A stretch of 64,000 bases of DNA from Theobroma cacao (lineage: Eukaryota > Streptophyta > Magnoliopsida > Malvales > Malvaceae): positions 2,696,893 to 2,760,892 of the forward strand of contig NC_030855.1 of assembly GCF_000208745.1 (NCBI RefSeq). Reading direction: 5' to 3'. Below the pieces are notes generated by a model that ran no database searches, had not been told where the DNA came from, and saw nothing but the letters and a program-made list of their open reading frames with translations. The position numbers and the translations under genes were made by a program. How positions within the stretch are numbered: the stretch's first letter is position 1; every line of letters starts with the position of its first letter. Of this stretch, positions 48,453 to 59,973 are shown in pieces.

Positions 48453-49565
48453 ATGCTGCTATTCTCTGCCACAAGACCGCTCAATCCCCCCCAACCCCTC
48501 CCTTTCCTCTCCTTCTCCCGCTTCGTTTCCCTCTCTCTGCCTCTCCCTATCCTGCCGAACCCTTCCAGATCCACCCACTTCCCTTCTCTCCAAATTTACT
48601 CCATTGACGCAGCTCAACCTTTTGACTACGAATCCCACCTCAAAAACCGTTACCTCCAATCCACTTCCCTCAAGATAGCCATAATAGGCTTTGGCAACTT
48701 CGGTCAGTTCCTCTCCGAAACCTTCATCCGTCACCACCACACTCTCCTCGCTCACTCAAGAACAAACTACACCAACCTCGCTAACCAACTGGGCGTCTCT
48801 TTCTTCTCCGACCCAAACGACCTTTTCGAGCAACACCCTGACGTCGTCCTCCTCTCTACTTCCATTCTTTCAACTGAAACCTTACTACAACAGCTACCCT
48901 TTCAAAGACTACGTCGAAACACACTTTTTGTCGACGTACTTTCAGTTAAAGAGTTTCCCAGAAACCTTTTTTTGAAGTACTTACCTCCAGACTTCGATAT
49001 TTTATGTACGCATCCCATGTTCGGGCCTGAAAGTGGTAAAAATACGTGGGCGGGACTTCCTTTTGTTTATGATAAAGTGAGGATTGGAGATGAAGAGAGC
49101 AGGGTAAAGAGATGTGAGAAGTTCTTAGACATTTTTGAAAAAGAAGGATGTAGAATGGTGGAGATGAGTTGCATGGAGCATGATAAGTACGCGGCGGGGT
49201 CTCAGTTCGTGACTCATACGATGGGTAGAGTGCTGGAGCAGTTTGGGTTAGAGTCTTCGCCTATTAATACCAAAGGGTATGAGACATTGTTGAATTTGGT
49301 GGAGAATACTAAAGGAGATAGCTTTGATTTGTATTATGGGTTGTTTATGTATAACCAGAATGCTTTGGAGCAGTTGGAGAGGTTGGATATGGCTTTCGAA
49401 TCGATTAAGAAGGAGTTGTTTGGAAGGCTACATCGGGTTTATAGGAAGCAGTTGTTTGGGGATAAGGAGGAGAAGGAGAGAGAGAGAAGGTTTGCTCAGA
49501 AGCTGCTTGGCAATGGAGGTCTAATTGACCCTCCTTTGGATAATGTTGGACAAGATGGATCCTAA
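48453..49565 (+). CDS. TyrAAT: Arogenate dehydrogenase, chloroplastic (TyrA)
   Basis: Oxidatively decarboxylates arogenate to tyrosine with NADP+ in the plastid. Single exon of 370 residues. The ATG at 48453 is chosen because no in-frame ATG exists upstream, although the frame stays open back to 48222, and because it gives a Ser/Pro/Leu-rich transit peptide of about 50 residues. The dinucleotide-binding motif IAIIGFGNFGQFL has its glycines at residues 79, 81 and 84. Further family motifs are DVVLLSTSILSTE, FVDVLSVKEFPRN, ILCTHPMFGPESG, MSCMEHDKYAAGSQFVTHTMGR and NTKGYETLLNLVENT. It has a single TyrA domain, like Arabidopsis TyrAAT2. The 3' end has been duplicated downstream. Confidence 0.96.
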   Translation: MLLFSATRPLNPPQPLPFLSFSRFVSLSLPLPILPNPSRSTHFPSLQIYSIDAAQPFDYESHLKNRYLQSTSLKIAIIGFGNFGQFLSETFIRHHHTLLAHSRTNYTNLANQLGVSFFSDPNDLFEQHPDVVLLSTSILSTETLLQQLPFQRLRRNTLFVDVLSVKEFPRNLFLKYLPPDFDILCTHPMFGPESGKNTWAGLPFVYDKVRIGDEESRVKRCEKFLDIFEKEGCRMVEMSCMEHDKYAAGSQFVTHTMGRVLEQFGLESSPINTKGYETLLNLVENTKGDSFDLYYGLFMYNQNALEQLERLDMAFESIKKELFGRLHRVYRKQLFGDKEEKERERRFAQKLLGNGGLIDPPLDNVGQDGS

Positions 49566-50940
49566 AAATTAGTAAAAAACAGAGTTGTTCTGTTTCTTAT
49601 GGTATGAGAATTGATTGCTATTTGTCAAGATTTTAGCTTTGTATTCTTTTTTTGTTGTAAATGGAATTAGCGTAGTTATTGCTGCTTAAACCTGGATGAA
49701 ATGACTGATTTTTACTTTATGTGAAGAAGGTTGCAAGCTCAGCAAACAAATAGGCGCTTGTTTTTCTTCAATTGCTTTGAGATTCACTTGTAGTTTCTCT
49801 GAATTGTTTATTTTTCCCTTAGAAGGTTTTAGAGGTCAGTGGCTGGAGCATAAATTTGTGGTGCTGTTGCTTTTGATCCTAATTGTAGAACAGCAGAGCT
49901 GTCCTATGTTTTAAGTGACCCTGTTAGTTAGATGATCTATTTGTGTTATGAGTTTTGGCTGACTACTAGTTGATTTCAGAAAGTGGTCAAAGATAGTATA
50001 TTATTTTGTTCTTTCCCTAATTGTCACATGTTAAACTGTTTGTCACAAGAGAATGGTTTGGGATTGGCAAGTTGCATTGGGAAATTCATGGTTGTACTAA
50101 CGAGATTAGTGTTTATTGATTGAGAGAAACTGCCTATTCTTTTGGAGCATGAGCATGCTATGGCCTAGCTAAACAAGTGAGATCTTAGTCTTTGATGGGT
50201 ATTGAGATTTTTTAGCCGGATTATGAAAGTATTGGGGCTTCTCATAAAGGATAATATGGAACCTCCTTTGGACAATGTAGGACTAGATGGATCTTAAACT
50301 GACTTGTTCTGATTTCTATGATATGAGAATTTATTGTTATTAGTTAATATTTTAGTTCTGTAAGTTTCTTTTAGTCGTAAATGGAATTAACTAATTCTTG
50401 CAGCTTAAACATGGATATAGTCACTGATTGAGGTGAATGGATCTGCTAATTCAGTAAAGAAGCAATGATTTGTTCTCCCTATTTTTTTTGGATTTACTTC
50501 GAGTTGCTGCATTTTATTTATCTTTTCTCTTTAAGATTAACGGTTTTGAAGATGATTGGATGGTGCAAGAAGTTTATGGACCTAGTTGTAGAATAACGGA
50601 GCTGCCTAATGCATTAAGTGATTGTTAGATTAGCTATCTATGACCTATTCTACGAGTTATGGCTTACTACAAGTTCATGCCTCTAGTTGTTGCTTTAGTC
50701 ACATGCTATAACTTTGGTCAAGGTATGCAAGAGGATTTATGATTGGCTAGTTTCATTGGTAAATTCATGGTACTTGTAATGACATTTGTGTTTATTGAAG
50801 AGGAGTAACTGTCTATTTAGAATATAAGTCATGCTATGACCAAGTTAAAAGAGTGAGCTCTAGCTATTGAGTCCTTGATTGGCATTGAGATTTTGTGGCC
50901 TAATGATGAAGGTGTTAGCTTGGAATCATAGGATGCTCTT
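49530..50940 (+). repeat. Tandem duplication of the arogenate dehydrogenase 3' end
   Basis: About 700 bp from the last codons of the gene through the 3' flank (49530-50240) recurs at about 50250-50940 with perhaps 65-75 percent identity by eye. Shared blocks in order: 'cctcctttgga.aatgt.gga', 'atgagaatt.attg', 'gtaaatggaatta', 'cagcttaaac.tgga', 'aaattcatgg', and '.ggcattgagatttt'. Confidence 0.8.
50262..50297 (+). pseudogene. Duplicated C-terminus of arogenate dehydrogenase
   Basis: Twelve codons translate to PPLDNVGLDGS plus stop, against PPLDNVGQDGS plus stop at the true gene end. Nothing upstream restores a gene, so this is a non-functional relic within the tandem duplication. Confidence 0.8.
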
Positions 50941-50944
50941 AGTT

Positions 50945-52205
50945 GGGTTAGTGATTGCATATTCTCCTCATAATTTTAAACTTTTGGGCATCCAGGAAAA
51001 GCAATTCTAGGCTTATGGGCATAATGCCAACTGGAATGTAATTTGAGCTTTCATTACCTATATGAGATACAATATGGCTTGAGCAAGATATTTCAAATTA
51101 ATTTAAAAATTCTGCAGCATTTAGCAGGGATCATATAAGCATGCAAAATTTACTTAGTCTGTTTCCAAAACTTGATCTCTATAAGAGAGAGACAATTTCA
51201 TCCTATGTATTCCCTGCACTGAATTTTATGATTGATATCAAACAGTCTACCAGGAAAAAGGTCTGAAACTCAACTCTTAGAGGTTTCTTTCCTTGCTTTT
51301 TCATTGTCTTCAACCAACCAGAGCTGTCAAAGTATTTACAGTTTAAATCAAGAGCCAAGAATTAGATAATCTGTTTATAACTTCTTCAATCAATCTTTAA
51401 AATTTTTAGCAGATTCATAGCCTTCAACCATAGCTGTCAAAAATGATTTGCTGTTCTCTCCCTCTTCTATATATATATATATATATATAAACAATATTCT
51501 TCCATAAAAAATAATAAAACCTACATTCTTCATATAATAGATTCTTCCTTCCATTGAGGTAATTTATTTCAGGTGATAACAAAAATTAAAAAATCAATGA
51601 AGACTGAATTCTTGGTATGTTTAGGAGCTTTATCTTCATGTGGAAATCATGCTATATATGTGTTCTAAGTCTTAAGACAAGTTGGTTAACCTTCTTCTTT
51701 TAGGACTTTAATATAGTAAAATGCCTTGCATACCTGACGAACTAGCATGAAGCAAGCAAGGTTGAGCAAAATACTAAAGAAAGTGTCAAAATTGGAGATA
51801 TGACTTTTCAGAAGTAGAATATCTAGGTTTCGTAGAATTGACTTGAAAAGCTGTCTAAAATTATTATTGTGGCATACACCCCTGCTAATGTTTGTTCTTC
51901 TGAGAAATAGTAGCTTAGATATAATATTTTCTTGAGCTAGTAGGATAGTAGCCAGTTGGCAGTAGCCAATATCCAAAATAGAAAATGTGGATGCCAATTG
52001 CTATTCCAGGGAGAAATATAAGAATGAAAGATGGTATTGCAGTTTAGATGCCAACAGAAGTGCTAAATGCTATATGGAATAAATTAAGGTTCTTTATTTT
52101 TATATAAAGTGAGAAATATGTGAGCTCTTTTTACAAACCGATACTTTAAGTAACACTAATTAGGCAAACGAAGTACCTTAGCTAAAGCATAAGAGACCAT
52201 AGCAC
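50945..52205. other. Intergenic, no gene seen
   Basis: Moderately AT-rich with a (TA)10 run at about 51470-51489. A 103-codon reverse frame at 51686-51997 has no recognisable domain or gene context. Confidence 0.5.
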
Positions 52206-52209
52206 ACGT

Positions 52210-54962
52210 TCAAATTTCTGCTGTATGAAGAGCTCTCATTCCTCTTTGGTAGTATTCCCAATGTGTGATGTCATAGTCTTTTACCTTCTTGAATAGTCTT
52301 GGTCTTTCCTCATTCACCAGACCATCTTCTGGTCCAATCTCTTTGTGTTTTTCTGGTGTGTAGAAAACTGCAATAGATGTTCTCTCCTTCTCTTTGTTGG
52401 TTACTACCCTATGCACTGGACTCTTGAACATCCCATTTGTCATTATCTGCTAGAATCATGCAGCATATGATCACAAAACATAACTATCTACCTTACTTAT
52501 ACAGGTTATAGAACACAATTAAATGTTAACAGTTAAATATGTAGTTTGAACAATATGAAACATGATTCCCTTTCTTATGACAGGACTCTGCTTGTAACTT
52601 AGCATGGTAAGTATTTTCAACATATGTGATTGTGTTCTCTGCATTTACACATACAGCATATGCATGCAGATAGCATTTGGTAAGCACCTAAACTCCTACT
52701 GAAAATAACCTTATTACATGGCATTGATAAACTGGTGCCATCGTAAGAAATTAATGAGCAAAATGGTGAAGGAATGTTGTCTTGCAGGATTTTTCATAAC
52801 TGATACTACAGTTTTATCGTGTGACTGTCGAATGAGATGCTTCAATCTCCTTACCTGGCTGTTCCTGTAACAGCCTGCTAATGAAATCCTTCAGGACGTG
52901 CTTTTTCGTTGCCTATGCTAGTGTATGTGAACAGTGAACTTTAGATTATATAGAGTAACTGTGCAAACCTCCATTTGATCACCCATGAGGACTAGGAGTG
53001 CATTAGGTATGGTAGGGACTGTAAACCAGTGCTCTTCTTTGAGGACTTGAAGGCCTTCAACATCATCTTGCAAGATAATGGTGTACCCTGTGCCATCTGC
53101 ATGGGGTTTTAAGCCAAGAACAATTTCAGGCTTTTGACAACACGGGTAGTAATTGAACCTCACTTGCAGTGCTGCTCGTTCACCAAATTGATTCAGGAAG
53201 CAATTCTCCTCCAATTGCAATGACTTTGCCATGGATTTGGAAACAAGCTCAGTCACCATTCTCATCTTAGTAGTGTAATATTCTAAAACATTCCTGAAAA
53301 ATTGTGTCAGTGAGACGTCGTCAGAACTATGAAGTATGTTGTTGATGTCAATGTTAAACAGATTGTATAGCTAAAGGAGATAAAAAATGAAACTGTACAT
53401 AAAGGATCAGTCTAACAGAGGACCTGATTGAAACTATTGATGTCAATGTTAAACAGATTGTAAAGCTAAAGGAGATAAAAAATGAAACTTTACATAAAGG
53501 ATCAGTCTAACAGAGGACCTGATTGAAACTATGGAAGAGCTCATGTTTTGTACAGCTTCAGTGTTCAGATAGTTAGCTTCCCCTGCTTGAGATGATAAAT
53601 AGATGCACATGCTGCAGATGGATGATTACTTCTTGCTGCTATAAATGGTTAATGCCATATAATTGTCATACCTATGTCTCGAGTATATGCTTTTCAATTA
53701 TTAAATTATTAATATTGTTTTTGAACTTTTGGGTAGCAAATACATTAAATTAGTAGAAATCACATATGTGCTATGTAGATAATATGGTGCACCCCTTAAT
53801 GTTTTGTTGATAAGTTAAGGTAGAGATAGAAATAACAGGATCAGTTTGCTTGATTGCTTCAAAATCTTGGATAATTTGCAATAACTTCAATACCAGATAG
53901 ATATGTTGTAGAAACAACTGATGGATATGAGGGGCAGAATCAAATTACCTGAAGGATTTGGGGCTTTCTGGCCAAAATTTGGTGTCCCTTAAATATTCTG
54001 GGTATGAGGTAAGAAACAAGCGATCTTGCCAGTCAAGGAACTGACCTTCTTCAGGAGTAGGGTCTCCTCCATATCCTTCCTCATCTTCGACTCCTTTGCT
54101 ATACTTCTTCTTCTCATCCATTGGCTGTTCAAAAAATTCTTTAGTGACTTGGCGAATTTCGTCTAGGAATGAACTTGGTATCCCATGACCTATAGCCTGA
54201 AAATCCAGAAAAAAGCTTTCTCGGAAGAATGGACAGGTTTTGAATGTTAAATGGAGCACATAAGCATCTTGAACCAAACAATTATTGCACAGAAATGGGT
54301 GAAACAGTACATCATTCTCTTTTATATTTATTTGGAAGTTTCTTGTGGACTGCTTTAATGGGGAAGAAGGAAAGGAAAGTAAGTTTTATACTTCCATTTC
54401 TGTAGATTTGATAAGGAAGTAGTAAGGTTGCCTAATCTTCACATATTCATTTGCAGAATCAGTGACAGCATCTCTAACTTTAGAAGTTAGAACAGGGTTA
54501 AATACTTCTGGTTAGCAGTGCTCAATTTCATTATTTTATGATACTGATAAGTTTGTAGGATGGGGATTATTACTTTCTTGATATCTCACGGTATTCATAT
54601 GACACTGCTCCCAATATTCGTTTTAAATCAGGATTATAGAGACTATTGGCAGCATTGGTTTATGTCAGAACTTCGGTTTTCATTTCTTTGGTGAGTTTTA
54701 AAGTTCAAACCTGAAAGCAGCCCCAGGAGCAGAGTGCTGATTTTAGCTTCTGCAATTCTTCTTCTCTTTTGGTGCTTAACGTTGATGATGAGAACAAACT
54801 CAGGTCAATAATGGGAATTGGAGCTAATGGGGATGGAACATCTTCATCTTCGTTTTCATCTCTACAGATGTACAGCGATTCTGGTTCTTCACCGTTGATG
54901 ACCATTTCTTGGACGCGCCTTGACAACAGAACATTAGCAGGGAGAATCGAAGGGCTGGCCAT
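52210..54962 (-). CDS. 2-oxoglutarate/Fe(II)-dependent dioxygenase (SRG1-like)
   Basis: Soluble oxygenase of the plant DOXC class, in which members hydroxylate or demethylate hormones, flavonoids or alkaloids. The substrate cannot be told from sequence. Exons: 54962-54711, 54196-53949, 53293-52969 and 52446-52210, all in phase, giving 353 residues. The N-terminal DIOX_N part contains PIPIIDLSLF and WGCFQAIGHGIP. The catalytic jelly roll has NYYPCCQKPEIVLGLKPHADGTGYT with iron ligands His231 and Asp233, the third ligand His287 (KSPVHRVV) and the oxoglutarate-binding Arg297 and Ser299 (RTSIAVFY). All are intact. Intron 2 contains a 95-bp tandem duplication. It looks functional. Confidence 0.95.
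53342..53531. repeat. 95-bp tandem duplication in dioxygenase intron 2
   Basis: 53342-53436 and 53437-53531 are adjacent copies differing at only about two positions ('gtatag/gtaaag', 'ctgtac/ctttac'), so the duplication is recent. Confidence 0.93.
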
Positions 54963-54979
54963 GTTGACAGCAGGGTAGT

Positions 54980-57000
54980 AGAGCTCAAGAAGGATTACTG
55001 GGAAATTGCTTGTGTCAAATAGTGCATTTAGTTGATCAGCTGCATATGCAGCGGATTCAGCTACTTGGCTTGGTAGCTACGTTGATGTTAATACTTGACA
55101 TAATACTTATAGGACATATGACATGTGTACCGTCCAAATGTCCCACCTAGGACGTGCTTACTCAGCATGTTTACCATACAGCTTCACTGTGATGTGTTCT
55201 CATGCATGGTTTAATATGATAGTTGAGCTTAACACCTGTAATATGCTGTGAACAAAGTGTTTTTGTGTTCTAAGAAGTACTTAACAGCTTGGTAATATCA
55301 CTTTATGTAAGGAGAATGAAATTACAGCTCACTACTTCAAACTTTTTCATGCTCGGTTTTTCATTCCTTTAACCATATCTGCACTATCAGCTGCTGCATG
55401 ATCAAAGGATCGATTAAAACCATTTCCAACAAGCTAAGCTGAAGCTTGAGTAGTCAGGCTGCCCAAATTACCTCTCTAGTGCAGGCAATTTCGCTATCCA
55501 ACACTGTACCTGATTGGGCAGGGATGGGAGATATTTTTGTGCATAAGTGAAGACAAAGAGCAACTGTAAAGGAGCATAAGTAATGGAAATTGGAATCTGA
55601 CTAGGCTAACAACCGGAGATGTGATTGGAAGGAGAAAAATATACATTTGCTGAGATATAAAGATTCATCCTCAGACATGATTGACTGCTATCGTACTGCA
55701 TGAAGATGACCCTTCTTTGGATGTCTTCATCAACTTTAAATGGGGTCAGTTTCAATGGAAGGAGGTAACGTTTGTTAGTGCATTGCATAATTATGCTTTC
55801 AGTAAATTAGGATAATGTTTGTTTTAATGTCATCCCTTGCTCCCTTGTCCATGACCTCATAGTCAATAAATTTCACTGGCATGTCATAAATCTTGGTGAT
55901 GCTTTGAGACTATAATCAGGAAGTAAGAATCTGGAGTCTAGAAATCAATTTCTGTGGAAATACTTCCATATATAACCTTGTCAGGATTGTGGTATGAGGA
56001 GTCTAGATTCAGCATAGCAAGTTTACGAGTAGCTCCAGGATCATCAGCGTTGGAAATATAGAAATCCTCATATCAGTCTAACTAGTACAGCTTTGGAATT
56101 TAGTCCAAGGAGTAAGAAGCTGGATTCTAAACCACAATTTCCATGGAATTTAGTTCAAGGACTAAGGAGCTTTATCCAAGCTACAGCTAAAGCTTGGCTA
56201 TAGGCATATATATCAAGTAAGCATCCATCTAGTCCAGGTTGTAGGTGGTTTTGCAAATTGGTTAAGGTCTTAACTTAAAGACATAAAGGAAGTAGATATG
56301 TGAGCACAGTTCTTGTTTTTCAGATATAAAGGAGGATTGTTTCTGGTCAGCATCCTCATTAATGTTAGCTTCTATGGTTGTCAAACTGTTGCTAGAATTG
56401 TTAAAAGATATGTTTAAGATTGCTTTTCCAAGGTAGCTTTGGATCCTTTTCTTGTTGACAAATCTCTTTGTTGGATGATTCTGGTGTTATGTTAAAAGCA
56501 GATAAGTCCATCAGTTGAGCTGTTTTACTCATTAATTTGTTTGAAAGCTCCTGATTGTGACCATTCTGGTTTCTTCTTTATCTTTCTCTCCCAATCACCC
56601 CCATTTGGTATAAAAAATATAACCAATAAAATGTATAATCAACCTTACTTTTCCATGTAATATCACAATTTGCCCTTGATATTAATTCCTTTGATTTTCT
56701 TCAAAACCAAAGAATCTACCCCTATCAGCCCAAGTTTTGCTTCTTTAAGGATTTTGTAGCATAATTAAGACTTTCTTCAGTTATAAAATTATTTGGACTT
56801 TGTTCTAAGGCCCAATATATATGGTTCAATAATTTTTTAAGCCCAACTATCTTTATCTAACATGAGCAAATCCTGTTAGAAGATAATGGAGATTAAGGGT
56901 GAGTAAATCAAATTAAATCAATTATTTATCTATATTAAATATAATTTGGATAAAACGGTTCAGTCTAATTAATTTATTGAATTAATTGATCTAAAATATT
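54980..57000. other. Intergenic, no gene seen
   Basis: The first few hundred bases are the dioxygenase promoter. Around 55910-56180 there are imperfect repeats of 'tggaatttagtccaaggagtaag' and 'gtctagaaatcaattt', meaning unknown. Confidence 0.45.
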
Positions 57001-58250
57001 TGGTTCAATTGATTTTTTGATCGATTCTCTGTTTTAAAATTCTTAAACCAATTTGCCAAGAAATCCAAATTAATTTTTTATATATATTATATAAATTAAT
57101 ATATATATAATATTTTTCATATATATTAAGAAGAATTAGTGGTAAATTTAATTAATAATATATTTAAAATATATTAATTTGTTATATGTATGTATACAAA
57201 TTATAATCATAGCAATTTAATTTTAGTTATATATTTATTTATAAAATTATATTAATATGAAATTATAAATTATATATTTTAAATGATATAACTTATATGT
57301 TAATATTATAATATATGGTAGTAAATATCCTATATATTAATATGTTGTAATTATTGCACCTTGGTAATGGTTCGTAATATAAAATGTTATGAATATATCT
57401 ATATATATAATTGTATAAATATAATATATATATATTTATTTAATTTATATAGAAGTATTACTATAACTTATAATAAACTTTATTTTTATGATTTTTTTTA
57501 TAATTAGGGGAGGGAGATTCGAATCTTACTCTTTAGGCAAAAGGATCATGCACCAACCAATGAACCAAATGTTCGGGTGCAACTTTATTTTTATGATTAC
57601 ATTTAATAACTTTATTAATTATTATCTTAGTTTTTATAATATATTGTTTATAGTTAGTAATTATTTAAACAAATTTTGAGATAAAACATTATAACGTATA
57701 AGTTGTATCATTAATTTCTTATATACATAATAAAGTAATATATTATACATATACATATATTTAATTTATATATAAACAATACTGTAACTTATAATAGATT
57801 TTGTTTATATGTTTACCTTTAATAATTTTATTAGTTATCACTTTAATTTTTATAATATATTGTTTATAATTAGTTATTATTTATATAAACTTTGATATAA
57901 ACATTAAAATATTATAACATATAAGTTGTGTCATTAATTTTATATATATAATAAAGTAATATATTTTATATGTACATATATTTAATTTATACATAATTTG
58001 TATATTTTATAATTATGGATAAAGTTTATAAGTTTTTATATTATAATTTGTAAAAAAAAAAATGATAAAATTTTGGTCCATTGATCCAAAATCAAACTAA
58101 CCAAACCAATTTTATATATGGTCGATTTGTTCGGTTTTGGTCAATTTTTAAAAATATTTGGTTTTTAGGTATGACAGATCAAACTACTCAATCCACTCAT
58201 TTACTCACTTCTAATAGAAACAACTATCTCTATAAATTTCTTTTTTTTTT
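57000..58250. other. Very AT-rich DNA
   Basis: Long A/T-dominated stretch with duplicated segments (57480-57700 resembles 57790-57910: 'tttataatatattgtttata.ttagt'). No coding capacity. Confidence 0.55.
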
Positions 58251-58252
58251 TT

Positions 58253-58628
58253 ATAATATTTTAAAAAATTCTTAAATTATTAAAAAATTTAAATAAAACT
58301 TTATTTTTTATTGCATGTAATTAAATTTTTATATATTTTTAATCAAATAAATTCTTATAACTAATGATTGATTAATTATCATTAGTCAAAATGTTATTTA
58401 TTATTTTATACTTATAAAACGTTAATGTAGAAGGTGAAAAATGTCACATAATACACTCATATCATAACGTAAAATTACTCATGCTACATTATCATCTACT
58501 ATAATATATCATCGTGTCACATCAATGTTATGTAACATATAACGATAAGTGTCATTTTATCTTATCACAATTAATCAATCATTAATTGTAATAAAAAAAT
58601 TTAAAAAAATAATTTTTCTAAATAACCA
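58253..58628. repeat. MITE-like inverted-repeat element, copy F
   Basis: Left arm 'ttcttaaattattaaaaaatttaaataaaactttatttttt' and middle 'tcacatcaatgttatgtaacat' match the family in the opposite or rearranged middle order. The right arm is shortened. Confidence 0.6.
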
Positions 58629-58629
58629 A

Positions 58630-59150
58630 AAGTACATAAACCCAAACTTAGTATGAAAGAATATATAGTGAATTTTAACTTTAGCCTGGATTTGTTACTT
58701 AACGTATAGGTGCATATAGTTAACAAATGACAATAAGTTTAATACACAACTTTCTATATGATTAATTTTTCATGTGTTATTACTAGTATCAAATTAAATT
58801 ACATCTAAAAATTAATAAAATATATTTTTAATTCAAAGTCATTGAGACATAATATTAAACAAATAAATAAAATCTTTGGCGTATGCTTCAACCTAAATTT
58901 GTATGATAATATATGAAAAAAAATCAAATCAAATTGAAATAGTAGTACACAAAGAAGAAAAACATCAATGCAAGCTAAATGAAATTCAAGTGTGAACCTA
59001 TCAATAAGAACTATTCCAATCTAATTTTTAATATTCTTTAAAAAAAAAAATTATACATTAATTAATAAATTAAAAATTTGAAATAATGTTCGAGTGCAAA
59101 AATTATTGTATTAAATTATGAATAAATTAAAAAAAAGGAATAGTTGAAAC
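58630..59150. other. Intergenic, AT-rich
   Basis: No gene recognised. It ends at the probable promoter of the EF-hand gene. Confidence 0.45.
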
Positions 59151-59159
59151 CAATGCAGA

Positions 59160-59256
59160 TGATGTGGGCCCAGAAAAGAGCATAAATTCCTTATCGAATT
59201 GTACCAAGTACAAACGGAAGATTTGCTGTTCTATTAAGAGTTTGGATGTTGACAAG
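59160..59256 (+). other. Possible 5' untranslated exon of the EF-hand gene
   Basis: GC-richer sequence ending in the donor-like 'acaag|gtgagttg' at 59256. An acceptor-like 'gatttgtag' lies at about 59946-59954, 20 bp before the coding ATG. This would give a leader intron of about 700 bp. Inference from splice-site text only. Confidence 0.3.
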
Positions 59257-59973
59257 GTGAGTTGCTGCTCTCTCCTCCATTTCTTCATCCCCATCCTTCC
59301 TTCTTTCCTTCCAAGTTCCAACCATTGCCCGACTTTAGCTTTCTGCTTTTCTTTTCTCGGGTAATTCTTTCTTTTTCTTTTTCATTACCATTTTTTTAAC
59401 TTAAACGGGCATTCGGTTTGGTTGCTAAGAAAACATCAAAAGGGTATTGATTCTTTTCGTTTTATGCTGGATTGTTTCCACGGAAAAGAGTTTTTTTTTT
59501 CAGTTCAAGTTGGCCGAAGCTCTGTTGCGTGACCATCTTGGGTGCGAAGTTTTTATTTTCTTCTAGTTTCCTGCTGTTTCTCTAGAACCAAACAGTGCAT
59601 GGTTTTGTTTTTCTTTCAGTTCATCGGAAAAGTGAATTTTTTTAAAGGTAATTGAGGTTCTGATTGATGGGTTTTGGTTATCTTGGGCTAATGATTAATG
59701 GGTTTTCTCTGTTTTTTTTTTTTTGTTAGTCTAAAGTAGTAGTAGTATATTCTTATAGTGAGAATTACCCAGTTGAAGTTAGCCAATTAATGCTATTTTT
59801 TTGCTTAATTTATTGCATGTGCATCTTCAGTACAACCTTTTGGTTCTTTCTACCAATCAAAGTGTACGTAATTTGAATTCTGATTGATGGTGTTTGGTTA
59901 TTTTGGGATACTGAATAGTGGGTTTTTTTTTTTTGTTTGCTTAACGATTTGTAGATTTTATTAGTGAGACGCA

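Noticed and set aside
48459..48755. 98-codon reverse frame within arogenate dehydrogenase
   Set aside because: Shadow of the real gene, caused by the pyrimidine-rich transit-peptide region.
51686..51997. 103-codon reverse frame
   Set aside because: No family features, no promoter or splice context; likely random.
57505..57575. tRNA-like 'gattcgaatc' box
   Set aside because: No acceptor stem or anticodon arm can be formed around it.
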